A stretch of DNA of 64,000 bases from Bog-532 sp963775825 (GCA_963775825.1 CAVZKY010000039.1:62001-126000), one strand, 5' to 3'. Positions 35,273 through 44,098 are shown, numbered from the stretch's first letter. The notes: generated by a model from the letters alone, not told the origin. Made by a program: numbers and translations.

Positions 35273-35790
35273 TGAGCGCAGGAGAGCCGACGGGAGACCG
35301 CGCGGAGGACGATCAGAAGAGACGGGGATCAGTCCTGGACGAGGGGCGGTCGAGGAGCAGCCGCTGCTGCGGGGGCTGGACCGTTTCACCGGGCTGCCGC
35401 TGACCGCGTTCAGCGTGCTGGCGACGGGAGTGGCGTGGGTGGCCGTGAGCGCGGCCCTCCGGTTTCCATCCGGGTGGGAAAGGATCTTCCAGACGCTGGA
35501 TCGCGGCGGTGACGGTGGTGATGGTCTTCGTCATCCAGCACACCCAGGCCCGGCATCAGGCGGCCACCCAGCGGAAGCTCGACGAAATCCTGCGGGCACT
35601 GCCGGAGGCCGACAACACGCTGCTCGCCCTGGAGCACGCCTTCGATGACGAGCTGCGTGCCACCGGCAGCAGCACCGCCAGATCAGGCGGGCCGCACTGG
35701 CCGAGGACGACCGGCCTCCCAGCCGCCCTGGTCACCCCGGTCCGCCCGGGCCGCCCCGGCCACCCCGGCCGGGCCGGACGGGAACGGTGA
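35273..35790 (+). CDS. Low-affinity iron permease family membrane protein (frameshifted)
   Basis: The core reads LLRGLDRFTGLPLTAFSVLA, then VAVSAALRFPSGWERIFQTL in one frame, and after one extra G near 35500 VVMVFVIQHTQARHQAATQRKLDEIL and LPEADNTLLALEHAFDDEL. This is the pattern of the low-affinity iron permease family (short membrane proteins, two helices, conserved IQNTQ-x-RD-like segment here IQHTQARHQAATQRKLDE). The N-terminus is uncertain: GTG 35273 is used, but that piece is in a third frame until about 35355. The C-terminal Pro/Arg tail is probably not native. Function of the bacterial family is not proven; iron transport is only by name. Confidence 0.62.
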
Positions 35791-35824
35791 CGGAATGGGC
35801 GGTCTGGCCGGCGCTGAGATGGCC

Positions 35825-36857
35825 ATGAAGAAGATCGGTATCCTGTCGTTCGGTCACTGGCGGGCGGCTCTCGGCTCGCAGACGCGGTTGGCGTCCGACG
35901 CGCTGCTGCAGACCATCGAGCTGGCGCAGGCGGCGGAGCAGCTCGGCATCGACGGGGCGTTCGTCCGCGTGCACCATTTCGAGCGGCAGCTCGCGTCACC
36001 GTTCCCGTTGCTGTTCGCATGGCGGCGCGGACGAGCCGGATCGAGATCGGCGCCGCCGTCATCGATCTGCGGTACGAGAATCCCCTGTACATGGCCGAGG
36101 AGGCCGCCGCCGCCGGATCTGATCAGCGGTGGCCGCCTGCATCTGGGCATCAGCCGGGGGTCGCCCGAGACCGTGCTGCGGGGCGCCGAATCCTTCGGCT
36201 ACCGGCCCGCCGAGGAAGAGACGGACGCAGACGCCGCGCGGGCCAAGGGGGAACTGTTCCTGGCCGCGATCGGTGGCGCGGCCGTGGTCCGGACCGACCC
36301 GGCCCGGACTCGCATCAGCGGTGGCCTGGCCATTCAGCCGCAGTCGCCCGGCCTGGCCGACCGAATCTGGTGGGGCTCCGGCACCCGGGCGACCGCGCAG
36401 TGAGCCGCCCGGATCGGCCTGAACCTGCAGAGCTCCACCCTGCTGTCGGAAGACACCGGTGTCCCATTCGACGAGCTTCAGGCCGAGCAGATCCAGCTGT
36501 ACGCGCGGCCTGGGCCGAGCAGGGCTGGAGCCGCGAGCCGCGCGTCTCGATGTCCCGCAGCGTTCTGCCCATCACCGAGGACATCGACCGCATGTACTTC
36601 GGTGAGCAGGGTCACGACGACCAGATTGGGCTGCTGGACGGCGTGCGCTCTCGGTTCGACCGCACGTTTGCCGGTGAGCCGGACCGGATCGCCGCGAAAC
36701 TGCTGCGGACGAGGCGGTCCGGGCCGCCGACACGGTGCTGTTCACAATACCGAAGCAGCTGGGCGTGGCCAACAACGTGCGCATCCTGGCCACGATCGCC
36801 GAGCACATCGCGCCCGCCATCGGCTGGACGCGCACCGGGGTCGCCGCCGCGGCCTGA
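35825..36857 (+). pseudogene. LLM-class flavin-dependent oxidoreductase pseudogene (multiple frameshifts and a stop)
   Basis: Pieces in order: KKIGILSFGHWRAALGSQTR, IELAQAAEQLGIDGAFVRVHH, then (frame change at about 36015) MAARTSRIEIGAAVIDLRYENP, then (about 36115) LISGGRLHLGISRGSPE and FGYRPAEEETDADAA, an in-frame TGA at 36401-36403 where family members have Trp, then IGLNLQSSTLLSEDTG, (about 36500) AAWAEQGWSREPRV, and (about 36705) ADEAVRAADTVLFTIP to the stop at 36857. At least four frame changes and one nonsense codon make a functional gene unlikely. The family is the larger bacterial luciferase-like monooxygenase group that includes LIC-type enzymes acting on unknown substrates. The last 21 bases (36837-36857) recur at 39950-39970. 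Confidence 0.8.
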
Positions 36858-36993
36858 GCGGGTCCTGGGTACGCTGCCCGGCAGGGCGCGCGGGCCCCGG
36901 TAGGCCGATGGCGGCGGCGATGATCTCCTGCGCCTGCTTCTGGATCACGGGCAGCTGGTCCAGACCGCGGAACGATTCGAAGTACCGCTTGTA
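36837..36993. repeat. Left copy of a duplicated monooxygenase/pgm junction
   Basis: Bases 36837-36857 (end of the monooxygenase, including TGA) are identical to 39950-39970. Bases 36904-36993 match 40007-40097 (end of pgm) almost completely, with 43 identical bases at the start. Read on the minus strand it gives AYKRYFESFRGLDQLP and IQKQAQEIIAAAIG, a decayed tail of phosphoglucomutase whose TGA stop has become a sense codon. The spacers between the two blocks differ (46 and 36 bases). Confidence 0.8.
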
Positions 36994-37107
36994 GGCCGGT
37001 TCCGGATCACGGGTCTCGTTCCGGGTGGTCCTGTTACGCCGGTGCTCACTGCTGTACATATTCACGGCTTGGCAGTGCCGGGCGGGCCTTGCCTGGCGGA
37101 TTGTTAT

Positions 37108-37123
37108 TCGATACAATGTTCGA
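37108..37123. promoter_or_regulatory. SOS/LexA-like box candidate upstream of the 13E12 gene
   Basis: TCGATACAATGTTCGA compares with the mycobacterial SOS box TCGAAC-N4-GTTCGA: the right half-site is perfect and the left differs at two bases. It sits in an AT-rich island (37097-37160). Just downstream, GTTCGAAC at 37147-37154 is a perfect 8-base palindrome that could be a second weak site. Confidence 0.4.
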
Positions 37124-37295
37124 GAGATCAAACTTGTGTAGTGTATGTTCGAACGTAGAGGTGCAAAGTGTCGTTAGGGCCAGGTCCCCGGCAGGCGGGC
37201 GGTGCAGATACCCCACCCGGTCGCGGCGATACGGGCGCAGCCCATGCCGGGTGCGCGGCGGGCGGCAGGAATGCAGCCGCCCGGGGCGGCAGGGG

Positions 37296-37453
37296 CCGGG
37301 GAGCACGGCCGGCGCAGGGCCGGGGAGCACGGCTGGCGCAGGGAGAAAAGGCGGCGCAAGGCGGGGAACATGGCGGCACCGGGCTGAAAAGAGCTAGGCG
37401 CACGGCCGGGGAGCACGGCTGGCGCAGGGCTGGGGAATACGGCTGGTGTGGCG
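37296..37453. repeat. 24-base repeat, two tandem copies plus two more downstream
   Basis: Units CCGGGGAGCACGGCYGGCGC plus AGGG at 37296-37319, 37320-37343 and 37406-37429, with a degenerate copy at 37430-37453 that runs into the presumed start of the 13E12 gene. The block is GC-rich and low in complexity and contains no credible gene. Confidence 0.75.
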
Positions 37454-39633
37454 GCGGATAGCGCGGGCGATCTGAGCCAGGAGGAGATCCTGGATCTTGT
37501 CGTGGCCGCCACGATGGCCGGAGCAGGCCGCGCCAGCGGACGGCGACCTGGACGAATGGGACGACTGGGACCCCCGCGACCTGCCCGGCGAGGGCGGGGA
37601 GGCGGCCGCGCCGCCGGGATGGGGGTTTGAGGCCGACGGGGCGCTCGACGTGCTGCGTCCGGGGCCGATGCTCGCTGAGGTGGCCGATGCCGCCCATGTG
37701 CACGGGCTGCGTCACGCCGGCGACGATGAGCTGACGGGCATCATCAAGGCCTGGCGCCGGATTACCTCCTGGGCGGCGGCCAGGGAACTGGCCGCCGTTG
37801 CCGAGCTGGCTCGCCGCCGCCCGGGCGACATCGACGACGTCCTCGACCCGGAAGTCGCGGCGCATCTGCGCGCTGCTGGTGAGGCAGGAGGTGCGAGCAG
37901 CAGGTCCCAGGGTCTGCCGGGAGCACTGACTCCCCCACCGCCCCCGACCTTCCCGAACTGGTCAGCCCCTTCCTGCCGGACGAGCTGGCCCCGGCGCTGA
38001 CGATGAGCGTGCGGGCCGCCGAGATGCACCTGCTGCTGGCCGCCGACCTGGTGACCAAGCTGCCGATGACCGCGGCCGCGCTGGAAGGCGGGCTGATCGA
38101 TATGGTCCGGGCCCGGATTATCGCCGAAGCGACCCGCGTGCTGAGCAGGGAACAAGCCGCGGCAGTGGAGCAGCTGATCTTCCCGCGAGCCGAACAGCAG
38201 ACCAGCGGGCAGCTGCGTGCCGCGCTGGCCCGGGCGATCCTGGCTGCTGACCCCGATGCGGCGCGCAAGCGCCGGGAGCAGGCCCAGCGTGAGGCCCGCG
38301 TGCAGCGATGGCGAGAGGACGCGGGGACAGCGGCGCTGTCTGGCCGTGACCTGCCATCGGCGGAAGTCCTGGCTGCTGACCAGCGCATCTCAGCCCGGGC
38401 CCGCGAGCTGAAGGCCGCCGGGCTGGGCAGGCACGATGGATGAGCTGCGGGCCCGCGCGTACCTCGACTTCCTGCTCGGCCGAACCGGCCTGCCACAGCC
38501 CGGCACCAGCGACCCGGCCGCGGCCCAGCCCGCCCGGAGCGCCGCAGGCCAAGACCACCCGGACACGAGCCGCTGGTGCCGGGCGCAGGCCCCGACCACC
38601 CGGACACGAGTCCGCCGATGCGGGCGCAGGAAAACCCCGGCGGCCGGGATGGTGGCGCCGGCGGGTGGGGCAGGGGCTTCAGCGGCCCGTACCCTGGCCC
38701 CGGCGGCCGTGGCACAGGTCCTGACGGTACGGCCACGGGACCATGGCCACCAGCAGGGCCGCCGGGCAGCCTGGCCGCGCGGATCAACGTGACGGTGCCC
38801 TTGTCGACCTTGCTGGGAACGTCAGGCACACCAGGTGAGGTGGCGGCATTCGGGCTGGTCGACGCGGAACTGGCCCGTGAGCTGGCCCGGGCGGCCGGAA
38901 TGCACCCGGCGACGCGGTGGTGCGTAACGGTAATAGGCCAGCACGGCCAGGCCATCGGGCACGGATGCGCGCGCGGCAGGCACTCCGCACCGGAAGACCC
39001 ACCCACTGGACCAGAAGGCCCAGTGGATGGCCACCGCAGGACGGCCCGGCGCCGGATGGCCCAGCGCCCAACGCCCCGCGACCGCATCATCCAGCGCCCG
39101 ACGCCCCGGGACCGCATCATCCAGCGCCCAACAGCCCGGGACCACATGATCCGGCGATGGGAGGAGAGCACGCAGGACGGCCCGCGTGGGATTAGGCAGG
39201 CCGGGATCGGCAGGCGAACGGGCGGATAGTTCCAGCTGAGCCGCCTGATCCGCTGAACCCGCTGACCAGAGCGTTCCTCCAGCGACTCCGGATCCGGATC
39301 ACCCCACTGGCCGTAGGCACGTGTGATCACCGCAACGAGGAACCGGGCTACAAGCCGAGCGGCTGCTGCGGCATCTGATCGAGGCCCGGACGGCCAGGTG
39401 CACCGCTCCCGGTTGCCGACGTCCGGCAGCGCAGTGCGATCAGGATCACACCATTACTTACGAGGCGGGCGGCCGGTCGTGCCAGTGCAATCTCGGCCCG
39501 CTCTGCAGACGGCACCATCGATGCAAGCAGGCTTACGGTTGGACGCTCGAGCAACCTGGAGCCCGGCGTCTTCGTGTGGATCACCCCCGCCCGACGGCGA
39601 TACATAACTGGTCCCACAACCTACGCCACCTGA
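37448..39633 (+). pseudogene. 13E12-family protein: DUF222 domain + C-terminal HNH nuclease (many frameshifts)
   Basis: Starting at about GTG 37448 (SAGDLSQEEILDLVVAATMA), the DUF222 region appears in two further frames: GFEADGALDVLRPGPMLAEV, IIKAWRRITSWAAARELAAVAEL, then LTMSVRAAEMHLLLAADLVTKL, then DAARKRREQAQREARVQRWREDA and MDELRARAYLDFLLGR. A later block is INVTVPLSTLLGTSGTPGEV. The C-terminal HNH motif is RTARCTAPGCRRPAAQCDQDHT, then CNLGPLCRRHHRCKQAYGW, and the end is at TGA 39631-39633 after PGVFVWITPARRRYITG. Joints occur near 37510, 37900, 38437, 38560, about 39230-39365 (at least two) and 39557. This number of lesions argues for a pseudogene. The family (REP13E12 in mycobacteria) is repeated, often SOS-controlled and a known phage attachment target. 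Confidence 0.85.
39061..39150. repeat. 30-base tandem repeat, three units, in the 13E12 linker
   Basis: Exact period of 30: 39061-39090, 39091-39120 and 39121-39150 (for example CCAGCGCCCAACGCCCCGCG plus ACCGCATCAT). Units 1 and 2 differ at two bases, unit 3 at a few more. It lies in the linker between the DUF222 and HNH regions, which is normally Pro/Arg-rich and variable. Confidence 0.85.
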
Positions 39634-39744
39634 TCCATGGTGACCCGCCTAGGACGGCCAGACATCGCGGCAATACCCACCGACGGTCAGCTCCACAGCC
39701 GTCCTCAGGCCGGCCATGTGAACAGGGCGGCGCGGGCGAAGACA

Positions 39745-39960
39745 ATTCCCTCCGAAGTCGGCTTTTCTGGCCCGGAAACGTGCCCGTCGGCGCTGAAGCC
39801 GCCGAGCCGCCAGAGCACGGTCCTGGTGTCCCAGGCGGCGTGGGCTGCCGCTGAGCTGGCAACAGGCAGCCAGCTCACCGCCGAATACCAGCGCATCACC
39901 GCCCGTCGGACAGAAATCCGGATGATCCGTGCCGCCGAACGGGCCCAGCGGGGTCGCCGC
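39745..39960 (+). mobile_element. Possible C-terminal remnant of an IS110-type transposase
   Basis: In one frame this stretch reads EVGFSGPETCPSALKPPSRQ, then QAAWAAAELATGSQLTAEYQ and RITARRTEIRMIRAAERAQR. That resembles the IS110 C-terminal pattern as I know it (SWAG-x-CPG-x-x-ESAGK, then QAAWAAxxTKxTYLxAQYRRIAARRG-x-x-x-AxVAxAH). The catalytic Ser motif is altered and nothing before 39745 fits, so only a degraded end can be claimed. It lies between the 13E12 pseudogene and the right copy of the junction duplication. Confidence 0.42.
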
Positions 39961-40097
39961 CGCGGCCTGAACTGGTCCCGGGCGGGCCGATGCGAGGCGG
40001 GGTCAGCCGATGGCGGCGGCGATGATCTCCTGCGCCTGCTTCTGGATCGCGGCCAGCTGGTCCGGACCGCGGAACGATTCGGCGTACAGCTTGTAGA
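39950..40097. repeat. Right copy of the monooxygenase/pgm junction
   Basis: 39950-39970 equals the last 21 bases of the monooxygenase (36837-36857), and 40007-40097 is the end of the intact pgm gene, matching 36904-36993. The two copies are direct repeats that bracket about 2.95 kb. Confidence 0.8.
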
Positions 40098-41640
40098 CAT
40101 CCTCGGTACCGGATGGCCGCGCGGCGAACCAGCCCGTGGCCGCGACCACCTTGAGGCCGCCGATCGGGGCGCCGTTGCCGGGAGCGGTGGTCAGCGCCGC
40201 GGTGATCTTCTCGCCCGCGAGCTCGGTGGCCGTGACCTGCTCCGGGGACAGCTTGCCCAGGGCGGCCTTCTGCTCCCGGGTGGCCGCGGTGTCGATCCGG
40301 GCGTAGGCGGGGTCGCCGTACCGCCCGGTGAGCTCGCCGTAGAGCTGTGAAGGCGAGCTCCCGGTCACGGCGGTGATCTCGGAGGCGAGCAGGGCGAGGA
40401 TGATCCCGTCCTTGTCCGTCGTCCACACCGAGCCGTCGCGCTGCAGGAACGAGGCTCCGGCGCTCTCCTCGCCGCCAAAGGCAACCGAACCGTCCAGCAG
40501 CCCGGGCACGAACCACTTGAACCCGACCGGTACCTCCAGCAGCTCGCGCTTCAGGCCTTCGGCCACCCGGTCGATCATCGACGAGCTGACCAGGGTCTTG
40601 CCGACGGCGGCCGCGGACGGCCAGCCGTCCCGGTGCCGGTACAGGTAGTCGATGGCGACCGCCAGGTAATGGTTCGGGTTCATCAGGCCCGCGTCGGGGG
40701 TGACGATGCCGTGCCGGTCCGAGTCGGTGTCGTTCCCGGTGGCGATCATGAACTCGTTCTGGCGGTCGATCACGCTGGCCATCGCGTACGGCGACGAGCA
40801 GTCCATCCGGATCTTGCCGTCCCAGTCGAGGGTCATGAACCGGAACGTGGCGTCGACGGCCGGGTTGACCACGGTCAGGTCCAGGCCGTACCGCTCGCCG
40901 ATCTCACCCCAGTACGCCACGCTGGCGCCGCCGAGCGGGTCGGCGCCGATGCGCACCCCGGCGGACCTGATCGCCTCGAGGTCCACCACCTGGCCGAGCG
41001 CCGACACGTAACTGTCGAGGAAGTCGAACTTCCCGGTGGTGTCCGCGGCGGCCGCCCGGGCGTACGGCACCCGGCGCACGGCTTTCAGCCCATCGGCCAG
41101 CAGTTCGTTCGCCCGGTCCTGAATCTGCCGGGTGATATCGGTGCCTGCCGGGCCGCCGTCCGGCGGGTTGTACTTGAAGCCTCCGTCCGACGGCGGGTTG
41201 TGCGAGGGCGTGACCACGATCCCGTCGGCGCGGGGTCCGGTCCCGGACGCGTTGTGGGCCAGGATCGCGCGGGACACCGCCGGAGTCGGTGTGTACCCGC
41301 CGCGCGCGTCGACCAGCACGCGGACGCTGTTCGCGGCCAGCACCTCCAGGGCGCTGACCTGAGCCGGCTCGGACAGCGCGTGGGTGTCGGCGCCCAGGTA
41401 GAGCGGCCCGTCGATGCCGCGGGCGGCCCGGTACTCGCAGATCGCCTGGGTGGTGGCCAGGATGTGGTCCTCGTTGAACGTCGCGCTGAACGCGGAGCCG
41501 CGGTGACCGGATGTGCCGAATGAGACGCGCTGCCCGGCATCCCCCGGATCAGGGTGCACCGTGTAGTAAGCGGTGACGAGCTTCGCCACGTCGACAAGAT
41601 CCCTGACAGCAGCGGGCTGTCCCGCACGCGCATCCACCAT
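40003..41640 (-). CDS. pgm: Phosphoglucomutase (alpha-D-glucose phosphate-specific)
   Basis: ATG 41640 starts MVDARAGQPAAVRDLVDVAK; the product is 545 residues, close to the 546 of the E. coli enzyme. Motifs: VSFGTSGHRGSAF, active Ser loop VVTPSHNPPSDGGFKYNPPDGG, metal loop GNDTDSDRHGIV, sugar loop FGGEESAGASFL, and the phosphate-binding loop ATGWFAARPSGTEDVYK. It interconverts glucose-1-phosphate and glucose-6-phosphate. The frame runs on without a stop into the upstream enoyl-CoA hydratase, but that linker is an out-of-frame reading (see below). The last 100 bases recur at 36904-36993. Confidence 0.95.
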   Translation of the reverse strand: MVDARAGQPAAVRDLVDVAKLVTAYYTVHPDPGDAGQRVSFGTSGHRGSAFSATFNEDHILATTQAICEYRAARGIDGPLYLGADTHALSEPAQVSALEVLAANSVRVLVDARGGYTPTPAVSRAILAHNASGTGPRADGIVVTPSHNPPSDGGFKYNPPDGGPAGTDITRQIQDRANELLADGLKAVRRVPYARAAAADTTGKFDFLDSYVSALGQVVDLEAIRSAGVRIGADPLGGASVAYWGEIGERYGLDLTVVNPAVDATFRFMTLDWDGKIRMDCSSPYAMASVIDRQNEFMIATGNDTDSDRHGIVTPDAGLMNPNHYLAVAIDYLYRHRDGWPSAAAVGKTLVSSSMIDRVAEGLKRELLEVPVGFKWFVPGLLDGSVAFGGEESAGASFLQRDGSVWTTDKDGIILALLASEITAVTGSSPSQLYGELTGRYGDPAYARIDTAATREQKAALGKLSPEQVTATELAGEKITAALTTAPGNGAPIGGLKVVAATGWFAARPSGTEDVYKLYAESFRGPDQLAAIQKQAQEIIAAAIG

Positions 41641-41754
41641 GCCGTCATACTGACACGGGAAGCAGGGCATAAACACTGCCGGGGAGGCCGGTTCACGGGT
41701 CCGGACCGGCCTAGGTCGGCGGCTGAGGCGGACGGTCTGGTTGGCCGGTGGTCC

Positions 41755-41884
41755 GGGGAGCGGCATGGGGGTCAGCTCCGGAGCGGCGCCGTCGGTTGCC
41801 GGGGCGGCGCAGGCGGTCGGGGGAGCGGCATGGGGGTCAGCTCCGGAAGCGGCCCCGTCGGTTGCCGGGGCGGCGCAGGCGGTC
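41755..41884. repeat. 65/66-base tandem duplication between pgm and the enoyl-CoA hydratase gene
   Basis: Copies at 41755-41819 and 41820-41884 share GGGGAGCGGCATGGGGGTCA and GTCGGTTGCCGGGGCGGCGC. The second copy has one extra A, so the two are 65 and 66 bases long and the reading frame is not kept. This is evidence that the region is not translated. Confidence 0.85.
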
Positions 41885-41887
41885 CGG

Positions 41888-42684
41888 TCAGCTGCGGCGG
41901 GCGATACGGTCCTCGATGGCCTGACGCCCTCGCGGAACGCGGGGCGGCCGGCGGACCAGCGCTGAGCCGCGGTCTCCTCGGCCAGCGCGTCTGCGTGCTC
42001 GGGAGTGGACAGCGCGCCGCGCAGCGTGGCCGTCAGCCGTTGCACGTAAACCTTCTCCTGCTTCGCCAGCCGCTGGCCGAGCGCTACCGCGGCGTCGATC
42101 AGGTCCTCCTCGACCAGGGCGGCGGCCAGGCCGGTGGCCACGGCGGCGCGGGCGTCCCAGACCTCGCCGAACAGGCAGGCCAGCGTGGCCTGCTGCGGGC
42201 CGACGGCGCGGGCCAGCATCCACGCGTGGCCGCCACCCGGGTGCAGGCGCAGCGCCGTGAAGCGGGCATCGAACAGTGCGTCCGGGCCGACCATCCGCAC
42301 GTCGCACGCCAGCGCGAGGTTGAATCCCGCGCCAACGGCGGGCCCGTTGACCGCGGCGATGGTCGGCAGCGGGCAGTCCCGGACCCGCAGGAAACCTTGG
42401 TAGACGGTGTCAACGTCGTCGAAGGCCCCGTCGGCGGCACCCCGCAGGGTGGCCAGTTCGGCGCCCGCGCAGAAGGCGCGGCCGGCCCCAGTGACCACGA
42501 CGCAGCGGGTCGCCTCGTGACCCTCGGCGCGGTCCATCGCCTCTCCCAAGGCGCGGACCAGCGGGCCGCTGAAGATGTTGCGGCGGGCCGGATCGTTGAG
42601 GGTCACCACCGCGACCCCATCCCGCTGCTCGAGCCTGACCAGGTCATCGGCGTGGTCCGGCACGCTCTTCGCCTCCTCGGTCAC
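41888..42684 (-). CDS. Enoyl-CoA hydratase/isomerase family protein (frameshift near the end)
   Basis: ATG 42684 starts MTEEAKSVPDHADDLVRLEQ. The crotonase fold is complete: VVVTGAGRAFCAGAELATLR (oxyanion hole) and AAVNGPAVGAGFNLALACDV. The true C-terminus is FREG joined after one missing base (near 41935) to QAIEDRIARRS and a TGA at 41888-41890. Without the correction the frame continues through a repetitive linker into pgm as a false 893-residue fusion. The equivalent of the second catalytic Glu is not certain. Restored length about 265 residues. Substrate is unknown, and the neighbours do not help. Confidence 0.85.
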
Positions 42685-42742
42685 GGCCTGACAGTATCGT
42701 GGGCCCGGCTCGATCGTGGCCGGGACCGCCCGCCCGGCTGCG

Positions 42743-43831
42743 TCAGCGGGCCAGCTGCCGGGCCATCCAGTCGGCGCTGTAGGGACGGTGCAGGTAGGGC
42801 ACGTTAGCGCAGCCGTGGTTGCCCTGCTCCAGCAGCAGTAGCTCGGCCGGCCCCGGCACGCTGTCGCGCAGCCGGACGGCGTCCTGCCAGGGGAAGATCC
42901 GGTCCTGTCGGCCGGCCACGATCAGCAGCGGCATCGTCAGCCGGTCGGTCCGGCCCGCCAGGGTGAGCTGGTGCGCGCGCCCGATGGCGTCCTGCTCGCC
43001 GTCCGCGCCGGAGCGGACGGTGAACGCCTCCCGAGTGAGCTGCGGCAGCTGCTCCCAGTGGCTGCCGAGCTCAAACGGTCCGCACAGCGCGATGCAGGCC
43101 CGCACCCGCGGATCACCGCTGGCCAGCCGGGGCGCGTAGTAGCCGCCGAGGCTGACCCCCCACACACCGATCCGGCCCCCGTCGATGCCAGGCTGCGCGG
43201 CCAGCGCGTCCAGGATCGCCGCGCCCGGCTCCTCCCAGTCCGGCTGGATTGGCAGCTGATACTCGGCCTCGCCCTGGCCGGGACCGTCCACCGACAAGGT
43301 GGCCAGCCCCCGGTCCAGGAACAATTGCTCGACCGCACCGAACTCCTCTTTGGCCGAATCCAGGCCGGGCACGAGCACTACGGCAGGGTGCGGGCCCGGG
43401 CCCGGGGGCCGCCGCAGCACCGCGGCGAGCACCGCCCCGCCGAACGGGATCTCCAGCCGGGTACCGGGCGGATCCAGATACGGCAGCGCCGTCCTGAGGC
43501 ACCGGACCGCCTCGGCGTGAGCGGCCTGCATCTGGTCCATGTCCTGCACAAACAGGAACTTCGCGAAGTGGTAGTACACCGCGGCCTGAACCAGGTGGCC
43601 GCCCGCCGACCTGGTCCGGCCCTCCTCCAGCGCCTGCAGACCGAGCCGCGCATGCTGAGCGCCGGCCTGGCTCCAGCCGCCGCACCACTCGTCCCAGCTC
43701 CTCAGCGCGCCAGTGATGCGGATGAAATCGGCGGGCAGCACACCAGCGGCGAAGAACCGCGCCGCCCAGTGACTGATCACCGCTTCGAGCTTCCGGTCCG
43801 GCATGGGCGAAGTCTTGCACACGATTCCCAA
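42743..43831 (-). CDS. Alpha/beta hydrolase of the dihydropseudooxynicotine-hydrolase/FrsA-like type
   Basis: The product is up to 362 residues. The start may be 43831 or ATG 43804 (MPDRKLEAVISHWAARFF); neither has a strong ribosome binding site. A helical cap region (residues 20-120: GGHLVQAAVYYHFAKFLF) precedes the hydrolase core: VVLVPGLDSAKEEFGAVEQL, nucleophile elbow GVWGVSLGGYYAPRLA, IVAGRQDRIFPW (Asp) and QGNHGCAN (His). These features match esterases of the 2,6-dihydropseudooxynicotine hydrolase kind that cleave C-C or ester bonds. It is divergent from a dehydrogenase gene, and two LacI-like operators lie between them, so the two may act in one pathway. Confidence 0.82.
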   Translation of the reverse strand: MGIVCKTSPMPDRKLEAVISHWAARFFAAGVLPADFIRITGALRSWDEWCGGWSQAGAQHARLGLQALEEGRTRSAGGHLVQAAVYYHFAKFLFVQDMDQMQAAHAEAVRCLRTALPYLDPPGTRLEIPFGGAVLAAVLRRPPGPGPHPAVVLVPGLDSAKEEFGAVEQLFLDRGLATLSVDGPGQGEAEYQLPIQPDWEEPGAAILDALAAQPGIDGGRIGVWGVSLGGYYAPRLASGDPRVRACIALCGPFELGSHWEQLPQLTREAFTVRSGADGEQDAIGRAHQLTLAGRTDRLTMPLLIVAGRQDRIFPWQDAVRLRDSVPGPAELLLLEQGNHGCANVPYLHRPYSADWMARQLAR

Positions 43832-43890
43832 GCGCCAGGGGTGGCCCGGAGTGCCGGTGACTGACGCGGACAGAAGGGACAGACTCCCTC

Positions 43891-43908
43891 TACAAACGAT
43901 TGCGTAAA
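43891..43908 (-). promoter_or_regulatory. LacI-type operator, copy 1 (inverted)
   Basis: The minus strand reads TTTACGCAATCGTTTGTA. It is an inverted partner of the site at 43966-43983 (15 of 18 bases shared), each containing a CGCAA-N-CG-N-TTG type core typical of LacI-family operators. Confidence 0.6.
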
Positions 43909-43965
43909 GATCAAGAAACGTCCCCGGAGCGCCGTTGACAAGCCGGGACAGGTGCGACAGGCTGA

Positions 43966-43983
43966 TTTACGCAAACGATTGTG
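43966..43983 (+). promoter_or_regulatory. LacI-type operator, copy 2
   Basis: TTTACGCAAACGATTGTG on the plus strand. Together with copy 1 it flanks a TTGACA at 43935-43940 in the divergent gap, so a bound repressor dimer of dimers could loop the DNA and silence both directions. Confidence 0.6.
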
Positions 43984-44098
43984 AAGTGCATCACACCACC
44001 CTCAATTGGCTCTGAGCTGGTCAATTCCGGCGCTCTTAAGCCAGGCCGGAGTGGCGACCAATAATGGCGGTGCATGCGGTGGAGCCGGGGGGTGGCCG

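Noticed and set aside
36742..37131. Minus-strand frame as a second phosphoglucomutase gene
   Set aside because: Only the last 30 residues match and the stop codon is gone. It is a duplicated tail, not a gene.
39061..39150. CRISPR array
   Set aside because: Units are head-to-tail without spacers and sit inside a gene; no cas genes are present.
40003..42684. 893-codon open frame as a bifunctional enoyl-CoA hydratase-phosphoglucomutase
   Set aside because: The hydratase has a normal C-terminus and stop in the next frame, and the linker includes a duplication that does not keep frame. Treated as two genes.
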